Part shown: in pieces, positions 17,898 through 25,122 of the stretch | Layout of the letters: each line of letters opens with the position of its first letter | How positions within the stretch are numbered: position 1 is the first letter of the stretch | Source: Nocardiopsis algeriensis | GTDB taxonomy: Bacteria; Actinomycetota; Actinomycetes; Streptosporangiales; Streptosporangiaceae | DNA length: 64,000 bases | Direction of reading: 5' to 3' | Assembly: GCF_014203695.1 (NCBI RefSeq) | Contig: NZ_JACHJO010000003.1 | Location: 124,001-188,000, forward strand | The notes under the pieces: model-generated | Databases searched by the model: none | What the model was told of the DNA's origin: nothing | The model's input: only the letters and a program-made list of their open reading frames with translations | Made by a program: the position numbers and the translations under genes

Positions 17898-20324
17898 ATG
17901 ACGCGCGACACGCGTCCCGCCGCCGGATCCGGAGGCCTCGACCGCCTCCGTGCCCGCTACCGGTCCATCCCCCCGGCCAGGCGCCTGGTCGCCGCCCTGG
18001 TCCTGCTGACGGTGGCGGCGGTTGCCGCCCCGGTCGTCGGAGCGCCTGTCCTGGGCACGGCGACCGCGGTCCTGGTCCTCCTCGTCGCCTTCTCCGCGCT
18101 CATGCGCTCCGTCGACGCGTTCGCCACGGTGCTGGTCTGCGTCGCCTGGCTCGCGGTCGCGGTCCCCCTGTTCCAGATCCCGCTGACCGGTGAGCCCGTC
18201 ACCCTGCTGGTCCTGCCCCTGCCGCCGCTCACCGTCCTGGCCGCCTCCCGGGTGCGCGAGTTCCCCGTCTGGCACACCGCCGCCCTGGCGCTCACGGCCG
18301 GCCTCCTCCTCGGCTTCTCCCTGGCTCTGGCAGGCATGATCGTCGCGCCCCTCGCCGCTTCCTGGGGCATCGCGCTGCTCTACGCGGGGGCGGGCGCCTG
18401 CCTGCTGTGGCGGCTCTCCGCCTCCCACCAGATCACGAAGGAAGCCGCGGCCGCACGCGAGACCACCGCGCCCCCTGCCCGCCCCGAGCCCGGGGGAGCG
18501 GCCCGGTCGGGACCGAGGACCCGCGCCCGGGCGGACGGCGCACCGCGGGCCGCCCGCGGCAGGGGCACGGCGGACGAGGGCGAACCGGTACCCGTCGACG
18601 TCGCCCTGGCCGAGCTGGAGGCCATGATCGGCCTGGACCCGGTCAAGCAGCAGGTGCGCGGGATCGCCGCCTCCATCGAGGCGGCCCGCCTGCGCGCCGA
18701 CGCCGGCTTCCCCGTCGAGCGCCCCCTGCGCCACCTGGTCTTCTCCGGCCCGCCCGGCACCGGCAAGACCAGTGTCGCCCGCACCCTGGCCACGATCCTG
18801 CACTCCTTCGGGCTCCTGCCGACCTCCCGTGTGGTGGAGGTCCAGCGCGCCGATCTGGTGGGGGAGTACCTGGGTGCCACCGCGATCAAGACCAACGAGG
18901 TCGTCGACAGCGCCCTCGGCGGGGTGCTGTTCGTCGACGAGGCCTACTCCCTGGTCAACGAGGGCGACGGCCAGACCGACCGGTTCGGCAACGAGGCCGT
19001 GCAGACGCTCCTCAAGCGGGCCGAGGACGACCGGGACCGGCTGGTCGTGGTCCTGGCCGGGTACGAGAAGGAGATGGACGCCTTCCTGTCCTCCAACCCC
19101 GGCCTGGCCTCGCGCTTCTCCACGCGCATCACCTTTCCCAGCTACTCGGCCGACGAGCTGTTCCGCATCGCCGAGGCCCTCTTCCGCCGGCGCGGCGACG
19201 TCCTCGACAGCGACGCGGAGCGCACGCTCAGGCGGAGACTCGACCAGGCGGTCGCACGCGAGGCGGTGGACGAGCTGGGCAACGGCCGCTTCGCCCGCTC
19301 CCTGGTGGAGAAGGCCGCGCAGGCCAGGGACGTGCGCGTGGTCACCGCCGGGGCGGGTGGCGGGGAGCCCGCGCCCCGGCCGGAGGCCGAGGACCTCGTC
19401 ACGGTCCGGGCCGCCGATGTCGAGACCGCCTACGGTGAACTGACCTCGCGGCTGCCGGGCTTCGGCGAGACGCCGGGGATCGACGAGGCGCTGGCCGAGC
19501 TCGACGGCATGATCGGCCTGGAGCCGGTCAAGGAGCAGGTGCGCTCCATCGTCGCCCAGCTCCAGGTGGCCCGGCTGCGCGAGGAGCAGGGTCTGCCGGG
19601 ACACGCCCCCATGCGGCATTTCGTCTTCACGGGCCCACCGGGCACCGGCAAGACCACCGTCGCCCGGATCCTGGGCCGGGTCTTCGCCGCGCTGGGCCTG
19701 CTGGGCCGCGCCGACGTCGTCGAGGCCCAGCGTGCCGACCTGGTCGGCGAACACCTGGGCGCGACCGCGGTCAAGACCGACCGGCTCGTGGACCGCGCCC
19801 TCGGCGGGGTGCTGTTCGTCGACGAGGCCTACTCCCTGGTCAACCCCGGGTACAGCGGAGGCGACGCCTTCGGGGCCGAGGCCGTGCAGACCCTTCTCAA
19901 GCGGGCCGAGGACGACCGTTCCCGCCTGGTGGTCGTGCTCGCGGGGTATCCGGCCGAGATGGAGCGCTTCCTGGCCTCCAACTCCGGCCTCGCCTCCCGT
20001 TTCAACGTGCGGGTGCGCTTTCCCTCCTACACCGCCGACGAGCTCACGCGGATCGCCGAGGTACTGGCCGCCCGCACCGGTGACACCTTCGACGGCACCG
20101 CCCGCGAGGACCTGCACAGCATCTTCACGCACGTGTGCGAGGCAGGCTGGATCGATTCCCTCGGCAACGGGCGCTTCGCGCGTTCCCTCTTCGAGAAGGC
20201 GTGTTCCCAGCGCGACCTGCGGGTGTCCCGGGAGATCGGTGAGGCCGCGACGGCCGCCGAGCTCACCCTGGTCACCAGCGCCGACGTCCGCAGGGCCTAC
20301 GCCGAGGCCACGCAGCAGAACTGA
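17898..20324 (+). CDS. Membrane-anchored tandem AAA+ ATPase, CbxX/CfxQ (SpoVK/EccA-like)
   Basis: 808 aa. Residues about 28-175 form five to six hydrophobic segments (RRLVAALVLLTVAAVAAPVV onward), then a basic Pro/Arg linker. Two CbxX/CfxQ-type AAA+ modules follow. Walker A motifs are GPPGTGKTS near residue 284 and GPPGTGKTT near 580; each has an LFVDEAYSLVN Walker B, a VVVLAGY segment, a SGLASRF/PGLASRF arginine-finger region and NGRFARSL sensor 2. Related proteins include EccA of type VII secretion, the Rubisco activase CbxX and SpoVK, all remodelling ATPases. No ESX components lie nearby, so the client is unknown. Start ATG 17898 has AGGAAGG seven bases upstream. A second double AAA+ protein of this family, fused to a different N-terminus, is at the right end of the window. 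Confidence 0.88.
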   Translation: MTRDTRPAAGSGGLDRLRARYRSIPPARRLVAALVLLTVAAVAAPVVGAPVLGTATAVLVLLVAFSALMRSVDAFATVLVCVAWLAVAVPLFQIPLTGEPVTLLVLPLPPLTVLAASRVREFPVWHTAALALTAGLLLGFSLALAGMIVAPLAASWGIALLYAGAGACLLWRLSASHQITKEAAAARETTAPPARPEPGGAARSGPRTRARADGAPRAARGRGTADEGEPVPVDVALAELEAMIGLDPVKQQVRGIAASIEAARLRADAGFPVERPLRHLVFSGPPGTGKTSVARTLATILHSFGLLPTSRVVEVQRADLVGEYLGATAIKTNEVVDSALGGVLFVDEAYSLVNEGDGQTDRFGNEAVQTLLKRAEDDRDRLVVVLAGYEKEMDAFLSSNPGLASRFSTRITFPSYSADELFRIAEALFRRRGDVLDSDAERTLRRRLDQAVAREAVDELGNGRFARSLVEKAAQARDVRVVTAGAGGGEPAPRPEAEDLVTVRAADVETAYGELTSRLPGFGETPGIDEALAELDGMIGLEPVKEQVRSIVAQLQVARLREEQGLPGHAPMRHFVFTGPPGTGKTTVARILGRVFAALGLLGRADVVEAQRADLVGEHLGATAVKTDRLVDRALGGVLFVDEAYSLVNPGYSGGDAFGAEAVQTLLKRAEDDRSRLVVVLAGYPAEMERFLASNSGLASRFNVRVRFPSYTADELTRIAEVLAARTGDTFDGTAREDLHSIFTHVCEAGWIDSLGNGRFARSLFEKACSQRDLRVSREIGEAATAAELTLVTSADVRRAYAEATQQN

Positions 20325-20346
20325 TCGGCCGCCGGGGCCGTGCTGC

Positions 20347-20352
20347 TAATGT
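20347..20352 (+). promoter_or_regulatory. -10 element, leaderless nucleotidyltransferase gene
   Basis: TAATGT ends seven bases before the ATG at 20360. There is no Shine-Dalgarno, so transcription probably starts at the A of the ATG. Confidence 0.55.
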
Positions 20353-20359
20353 CCGACAC

Positions 20360-21091
20360 ATGACCGCTGTACCGTCACCATCCCCGTCCCCCGTCACCCA
20401 GGCGCTCATCCTGGCCGGCGGCCAGGCCACCCGGCTGCGGCCCTACACCGACACCCGCCCCAAGGCGATGGTGGAGGTGGCGGGGAGGCCGATCGTCGAC
20501 TACCAGCTGGAGTGGCTCGCCGGTCACGGCGTCGAGCACGTCGTCGTCTCCTGCGGCTACAAGGCCGACGTCCTGCGCGAGCACCTGGCCGCCCGCACCG
20601 AGGGGCCCGAGACCACGGTCCTGGTCGAGGACGAGCCCCTGGGGCGGGGCGGGGCGCTGCGCTACGCCTCGAGCGGCCTGCGCGACCAGGACGCCCCCTA
20701 CTTCGCCCTCAACGGTGACGTGCTCACCTGGTTCCCCCTCGACGAGATGACCGTCCACCACCGGGAGAAAGGCGGTCTGGCCACCCTGGCCCTGGCCCAG
20801 TTCCGCACCACCTGGGGCATCGTCGACGTCGACGGCGAGGACCGCATCGAGGGCTTCACCCAGAGCCCGCTGCTGCCGGTGTGGATCAACGCCGGTGTCT
20901 ACCTCTTCGAGCCCGGGATCACCCCGCTGCTGCCGGTCAAGGGCGACCACGAGTCCTCCACCTTCCCGGAGCTGGCCGGGCAGGGCCGGCTGACCGCGTA
21001 CCGGATCAGCGGTTTCTGGCGGGGCGTGGACACCGCCAAGGACGTCAAGGAGGCGGGCGAGGCGATCACCGCCATGCGCCAGGACGCCTGA
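20360..21091 (+). CDS. Sugar-phosphate nucleotidyltransferase
   Basis: 243-aa NTP-transferase (GT-A fold) that would activate a sugar-1-phosphate to an NDP-sugar for glycan or glycoconjugate synthesis. The signature ALILAGGQATRLRPYTDTRPKAM holds the nucleotide loop and the catalytic Lys; PIVDYQLEWL and ALNGDVLTWF (metal-binding Asp) follow. It is shorter than mannose-1-phosphate guanylyltransferases that have a C-terminal beta-helix, so it is a stand-alone catalytic domain. Specificity (GDP-Man, dTDP-Glc or other) cannot be assigned. The ATG lies seven bases after a TAATGT -10, so a leaderless transcript is likely. Confidence 0.85.
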   Translation: MTAVPSPSPSPVTQALILAGGQATRLRPYTDTRPKAMVEVAGRPIVDYQLEWLAGHGVEHVVVSCGYKADVLREHLAARTEGPETTVLVEDEPLGRGGALRYASSGLRDQDAPYFALNGDVLTWFPLDEMTVHHREKGGLATLALAQFRTTWGIVDVDGEDRIEGFTQSPLLPVWINAGVYLFEPGITPLLPVKGDHESSTFPELAGQGRLTAYRISGFWRGVDTAKDVKEAGEAITAMRQDA

Positions 21092-21119
21092 CCGCCCCGG
21101 GGCGCTGGACGCGGATGGG

Positions 21120-21125
21120 TAGGGT
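21120..21125 (+). promoter_or_regulatory. -10 element, leaderless phosphatase gene
   Basis: TAGGGT ends seven bases before the GTG at 21133, again without a Shine-Dalgarno sequence. Same geometry as at the preceding gene and rnhB. Confidence 0.5.
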
Positions 21126-21132
21126 CGCATTT

Positions 21133-21912
21133 GTGACGAACAACGGCTTTCTCCTCTCCAGCGCCCCCAACTTCCGTGACCTCGGCGGCCTGCGCACCTC
21201 CTCGGGCCACACCGTCCGCACCGGCCTGCTCTACCGATCCGACGCCCTGCACACGATCGACAAGGAGGAGTTGCCGGTCTACAACGGCCTGGGCATCCGC
21301 CAGCTCGTCGACCTGCGTACCGAGCACGAGCGCGAGACCCTGCCCGACGTCACCCCCGAGGGCGCGGACTACGCCGCCGTCTCCGTCCAGGGCCCCCAGG
21401 CCGACGGCGCCAACTTCAGCGCCGCGCTCGCCGATCCGGAGAAGGCCCGCGCGATGTTCGCCGACGGCCTGGCCGAACGCTTCATGTTCGGCGTCTACCG
21501 CGAGCTGGTGGCCGACGCGACCGCCCTCGAGGGCTATCGCGACCTGGTCGAGCGTGCGGCCAAGGGGCCCACGGCCCTGGTCTTCCACTGCAGCGCGGGC
21601 AAGGACCGCACCGGGTGGGGAGCGGCCCTGCTGCTCACCCTTCTCGGCGTGGACCGCGCGACCGTCGTCTCCGACTACCTGGCCAGCAACGAGCGCCAGG
21701 AGAACACCGACAAGTGGATGCGCCTGCTCGCCGCCAACAGCGGCCTGTCCTGGGAGGAGGTCGCGCCGATGACGCGCGTGCGCGCCGAGTACCTGGAGAC
21801 CGCCTTCGCGCACGCCGACGAGATCTACGGCTCCTTCGACACCTACGTCACCGAAGGCCTCGGCCTCTCCACCGACACCGTCGACCGCCTCCGCCACCGC
21901 ATGCTCACCTGA
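21133..21912 (+). CDS. Tyrosine-protein phosphatase (IphP/MptpB-like)
   Basis: 259-aa phosphatase. The P-loop HCSAGKDRTGWG places nucleophile Cys153 and Arg159 in the CxxGKDR form characteristic of the MptpB/IphP group, which often act on phosphotyrosine and phosphoinositides. The N-terminus has the family's NFRDLGGLRTSSG motif and LYRSDALHTI, and DLRTEHERE follows. Start GTG 21133 chosen from the -10 TAGGGT seven bases upstream; the longer frame has no ribosome site. It follows the nucleotidyltransferase by 41 bp with its own promoter. Confidence 0.9.
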   Translation: MTNNGFLLSSAPNFRDLGGLRTSSGHTVRTGLLYRSDALHTIDKEELPVYNGLGIRQLVDLRTEHERETLPDVTPEGADYAAVSVQGPQADGANFSAALADPEKARAMFADGLAERFMFGVYRELVADATALEGYRDLVERAAKGPTALVFHCSAGKDRTGWGAALLLTLLGVDRATVVSDYLASNERQENTDKWMRLLAANSGLSWEEVAPMTRVRAEYLETAFAHADEIYGSFDTYVTEGLGLSTDTVDRLRHRMLT

Positions 21913-21985
21913 CCCCACCCGCCCCGGAACACCCCGGCAAGGGGATCACGGCCGTAGGCCCTCCGTCGAGGGCTGTGGGCAATGA

Positions 21986-22089
21986 GCAGGGAGGCTGCGG
22001 CCGTAGGCCGTCTGTTGAGGGTGGTGGCGGGTGACGGGCAGGGAGGCTGCGGCCGTAGGCCGTCTGTTGAGGGTGGTGGCGGGTGACGG
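21986..22089. repeat. Tandem 52-bp direct repeat, two identical copies
   Basis: 21986-22037 and 22038-22089 are identical 52-bp units containing GCGGCCGTAGGCCG. A third, diverged copy sharing GGCCGTAGGCC and the GAGGGCTGTGGG part precedes them (about 21946-21985). The unit contains a CGGCC-GTA-GGCCG inverted repeat, so each copy can fold into a small hairpin. Confidence 0.9.
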
Positions 22090-22096
22090 GCGGGCT

Positions 22097-22497
22097 GAAG
22101 CGCCGGTCACCCGCAAGCCCACCCGCGCCCCAGGGGGTGTGCCGTGAGGGCGCCGGCGGGGTTCTGCAGGAGCGGAGCGAACGCCCGAGGAACGAGGGCG
22201 TGAGCGAGCGACGAAGAACCTCGCCCGAGAGGCGCCCGAACCGGGCTGAAGCGCAGCGGAAGCCCAAAGCAAGCACAGGGGCGCCGGCGGGGTTCTGCAG
22301 GAGTGGAGCGAAGCGCCGGTTCCCCTCAAGTCCACCCGCGCCCCAGGGGGTGTGCCGTGAGGGCGCCGGCGGGGTTCTGCAGGAGTGGAGCGAACATCCG
22401 AGGTACGAGGATGTGAGCGCAGCGACGAAGAACCGCGCCCTGAAGGCGCCCGAGCAGGGGCCAAAGCGAAGCGGAGGCCCCAAGAGGCACTGACTAC
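22097..22497. repeat. Dispersed direct repeats, 213-bp period
   Basis: A 54-bp block is present identically at 22119-22172 and 22332-22385, and the sequence downstream of each stays similar (ACGAAGAACC, then CGCCC) so the repeat unit is near 190-210 bp. A third fragment of 25 bp matching its end lies at 22279-22303. Open frames run through it on both strands but reflect base composition. GGAGCGA/GAGCGACGAAG motifs recur. Probably a degenerate intergenic repeat element. Confidence 0.85.
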
Positions 22498-24161
22498 AGC
22501 CCGTCGAGCCGGCGGCGGAGATCTGCCTCGTCGGAGGCCGCGTCCAGGGCCTCGCCCAGGGCGGCCAGCACGTCGGTCCGGTCCACTCCCCGGTCGAGCA
22601 GGCGGCGGGCCGCCGCCCACAGCCCGGCCGGGCGTCCGAACCACAGGCGCTCGGCCAGGCGCTCGTGGCGCTCCAGCTCACGGCGCCGCTGCGGGGTGTC
22701 CTGCGTGGCCGGCCGGTACCAGCGGTCCTGCCCGCTGGAGTGGCGGCCGCTGTGGGGGACGGCCGCCTCGTACTCGCCGTAGTGGTCGAGGCGCAGCAGG
22801 GCCCGCCGCCCCTTCGGGGTGGCCGGGTCGAACTCCTCGGGGGCCCACGAGACGATCTCGCTGGCCAGCAGGGGGAAGGCGAACATGCGCCGGGCCAGCG
22901 CGGAGAAGTCCCCGTCGGGCAGCAGCCTGCGTACCGCCTCCTGGCGCATTCCCAGCGGCCGGGCCGGGTCCCGGTAGGTCCGGGCGAACTCGGCGGTGCA
23001 CTCCCAGACCGCGTCGAGCGTCGCTCCCACCGCCACCTCCGGCAGTCCCTGGCGCGGCCCGGCCCAGCGCACCCATGCCGCCAGCACGTGCGGCATGGCC
23101 TCCTGCTCCTCGGAGAGCAGCACCACGCGTCCGGGCAGCCACCGCAGCAGGAACGACTCCACCTTGCGCGGGCTCACCCGCATCGGGCGGCCGCCGTCCA
23201 CGTCGCAGCCGTAGGCGATGATGTGGTCGGCGCACCGGCTCGCCGCATAGGAGTCCGACAGTTTCGCCGCCTCCTCCGAGGAGAGGAACCGCGCGGCCAG
23301 GACCGCCCGGCGGTCGCGCCGCCACACCGGTGCCGGGGAGAGGTCCGCCCCCTCGGGAGGCAGGGGCAGCGACCGGATCCGGGACTCGGCCAGGGCGAGG
23401 TGGGCCGCCAGCGAGCCCTCCACCAGTTCCGAGGCGCTCGGAGCGACCGCCTCGGCCGGAGGTGCGGAGGCGGGGTCGGAGGAGCCCGCCACGATCTGCT
23501 CCGTGGTGTGCAGGGCCCTCTCCAGCAGGACGCGGGCCTGGGCCGGGTCCAGCTCGGAGAAGCGGGTGAACTCGTCCGCGGCGGCGCGCTCCCGGCACTG
23601 GGCCAGCAACCGCTCGACCTTGGTGGTGACCCAGGCATCGCGCAGAACGCCGCCGCCGTTGTGGTCCACCACGAGGATGAGGGCGTGCTCGGGCCCGGTG
23701 GCGGAGTCGGGTGTGCCGCGGCCGAAGACGCACACCACGTCGTCGGTGTCGCCGAACAGGTCGCTGTTGACGTAGGTGCCGAGGGGTGTGACCCGGCCCA
23801 GCTGGGAGGCCCATTCGGGGACCTGGAGGCCGCGCTCGCGCAGCGCGATCATGCCCTGCTCGGCGAGTTCGCGCTGCTCCGGGGAGGTGCCGAGGGCCGC
23901 GACGGCGGCGAGGACGCCCAGTCCCGCGGACTTCCCCGAGGCGGCGGCGTGGGTGATCAGGCCCTCGCCGAGCAGACGTTCGACGTCGAGCCCGGGGACG
24001 TTCTCGCCCCACCAGGCGCCGAGCATCTCGCTGAAGGCGAGTTCGGCGTCCAGGGCGTGCCGCATGGCCAGGAGGGCCCGGGCGGCGCGGAGCATCTCTT
24101 CGAAGACGGCGCCGGGAACGGGTTCGGGTCCCGAGGCTGAGGGAGACATAGGGGAGGGCAC
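22494..24161 (-). CDS. Conserved hypothetical protein (about 555 aa)
   Basis: No characterised domain recognised. The sequence is long, mostly helical and soluble: EEMLRAARALLAMRHALDAEL near the N-terminus, an acidic/hydrophobic middle with DLFGDTDDVVCVFGRGTP and LILVVDHNGGGVLRDAWV (resembling a beta-strand core), then a C-terminal Arg-rich helical part (RRRELERHERLAERLWFGRP). Start is set at GTG 24161, six bases after a TACGCT -10 on the minus strand (leaderless); the ATG at 24149 is an alternative and the upstream in-frame ATG at 24227 is less likely. It ends inside the repeat region. Widely spread actinobacterial hypothetical proteins of similar make-up exist. Confidence 0.75.
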   Translation of the reverse strand: MPSPMSPSASGPEPVPGAVFEEMLRAARALLAMRHALDAELAFSEMLGAWWGENVPGLDVERLLGEGLITHAAASGKSAGLGVLAAVAALGTSPEQRELAEQGMIALRERGLQVPEWASQLGRVTPLGTYVNSDLFGDTDDVVCVFGRGTPDSATGPEHALILVVDHNGGGVLRDAWVTTKVERLLAQCRERAAADEFTRFSELDPAQARVLLERALHTTEQIVAGSSDPASAPPAEAVAPSASELVEGSLAAHLALAESRIRSLPLPPEGADLSPAPVWRRDRRAVLAARFLSSEEAAKLSDSYAASRCADHIIAYGCDVDGGRPMRVSPRKVESFLLRWLPGRVVLLSEEQEAMPHVLAAWVRWAGPRQGLPEVAVGATLDAVWECTAEFARTYRDPARPLGMRQEAVRRLLPDGDFSALARRMFAFPLLASEIVSWAPEEFDPATPKGRRALLRLDHYGEYEAAVPHSGRHSSGQDRWYRPATQDTPQRRRELERHERLAERLWFGRPAGLWAAARRLLDRGVDRTDVLAALGEALDAASDEADLRRRLDGL

Positions 24162-24167
24162 GGTCCG

Positions 24168-24173
24168 AGCGTA
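24168..24173 (-). promoter_or_regulatory. -10 element upstream of the 555-aa hypothetical gene
   Basis: Minus-strand TACGCT ends six bases before the GTG at 24161. No Shine-Dalgarno in front of this GTG or the ATG at 24149, so a leaderless transcript is the simplest reading. Confidence 0.4.
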
Positions 24174-24290
24174 TGACAGCCGCGCGTGTGGGGCTCCACC
24201 CCCGCGACTCGGGGTGGTCCTCTTCACCGCGTCCGTACGGCGACGGGCACGCCGGCGGGCTCCGCCCGCGCGGCGTGCCGGTACGTCCGG

Positions 24291-24578
24291 TCAGTGCGCT
24301 TCGGGAACGATCCGGTGGCCGGTGAACAGGGCGGCGCCCGCGCGGCGTGCAGCTTTGGCCGGGAGCTGGGAGGGCGGCACGGAGTTCACCATCGCCGCGA
24401 GGTGCTCGCGGGCCACCCGTTCGACGAGGTGCGGTGTGACCGTGATGCCCAGATGTTCGAGGCAGTTCCAGGTGTCGCTGACGCATCTCTCCACGCAGCG
24501 ACGGGTCAGTCCGACGAACTCGTCGTGGAGCCGCGCGGAGATCTGTCGAAGATCCTGGACCGGGAAGGTCTGGAGCAT
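24291..24578 (-). CDS. Small three-helix-bundle protein
   Basis: 95 aa. The helical region ISARLHDEFVGLTRRCVERC through LVERVAREHLAAMV resembles the three-helix-bundle dimerisation domain that is common in short actinobacterial proteins (RL..EF..l....VE.cV....... V..LVER.AR..L). Two cysteines in RRCVERC and one in NWNC-like DTWNCLEHL. Function unknown; such proteins are often regulatory partners. ATG at 24578, with a GAGCGAG ribosome-site-like stretch close upstream. It lies 130 bp from the divergent 555-aa gene's promoter, same strand. Confidence 0.65.
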   Translation of the reverse strand: MLQTFPVQDLRQISARLHDEFVGLTRRCVERCVSDTWNCLEHLGITVTPHLVERVAREHLAAMVNSVPPSQLPAKAARRAGAALFTGHRIVPEAH

Positions 24579-24943
24579 TCTCGCTCACACCCCTAGATGA
24601 AAGATGGCCTGGACGGTGACCTCCCCCCATTTCACTTGTTCTCGGCGGGGTGTCAACCCCTCTCCCGGTGCGCTGCCGATAAAACCTGCGCGATGCATTG
24701 TTTACCGGAAGCTCACCATCCTCGCAGGTCACCCGTACAAATGGGGCGTTTCGGGCGTATAACAGTCTTATTTCTAAGCTATGAGATCAAACGTGACGGA
24801 TGGTCCGGATGGGGAGAAACAAAGGGAAGGGCTCCGGGAAAAGGAAGTGCCCTTCCCTTTCGATGGCCGGAGGTGGCCTCCTGTTTACCTCCTGTGCCCG
24901 CGGTCCGTGTCCTGGCCGACGATCCCGTACCGGACGACGATCG
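24579..24943. other. AT-richer gene-free region
   Basis: Noticeably lower GC than the rest of the window, with runs such as TTTCTAAGCTATGAGATCAAAC. A plus-strand open frame crosses it (about 24597-25010) but its codons lack the usual third-position bias. It probably holds promoters for the small minus-strand gene and the phosphatase gene. Confidence 0.5.
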
Positions 24944-24971
24944 TTGCGCCCCGACGGGTGTGTCTTATGCT
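24944..24971 (+). promoter_or_regulatory. Promoter of the PP2C phosphatase gene (TTGCGC, 16 bp, TATGCT)
   Basis: TTGCGC (24944-24949) and TATGCT (24966-24971) with a 16-bp spacer. Predicted start at about 24978, which is a GTG opening a 10-codon frame (24978-25010). That leaves about 145 nt before the likely phosphatase start at 25123. Confidence 0.55.
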
Positions 24972-24977
24972 TGGTCC

Positions 24978-25010
24978 GTGACAGCGGCCGAGAGGAGTCG
25001 TGGAGCGTGA
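24978..25010 (+). CDS. Possible leaderless leader peptide (10 codons)
   Basis: GTG at the predicted +1 encodes VTAAERSRGA then TGA. It lies six bases after TATGCT, the same geometry as the leaderless genes in this window. It could couple or regulate the downstream phosphatase gene. It may equally be chance, since ten codons carry little information. Confidence 0.25.
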   Translation: MTAAERSRGA

Positions 25011-25122
25011 CTCCCGAGAGCCGCGGAGCCCCCCGACGGCATTCGGCGCCGCGTGGTCCAGGCAGGAAGCCCCAGCGAGACGCGGATGGGGAATCCGAGT
25101 GTTATTCGGAGGTGTCGAGCAG

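Noticed and set aside
22083-22493. 136-codon frame through the repeat cluster
   Set aside because: Repeats translate to repeated SPPAPQGVCREGAGGVLQE, but codons lack bias and a frame also exists on the other strand. No ribosome site.
24597-25010. 137-codon plus-strand frame in the AT-richer gap
   Set aside because: Atypical codons and no ribosome site; only its last ten codons coincide with a possible leaderless mini-ORF.
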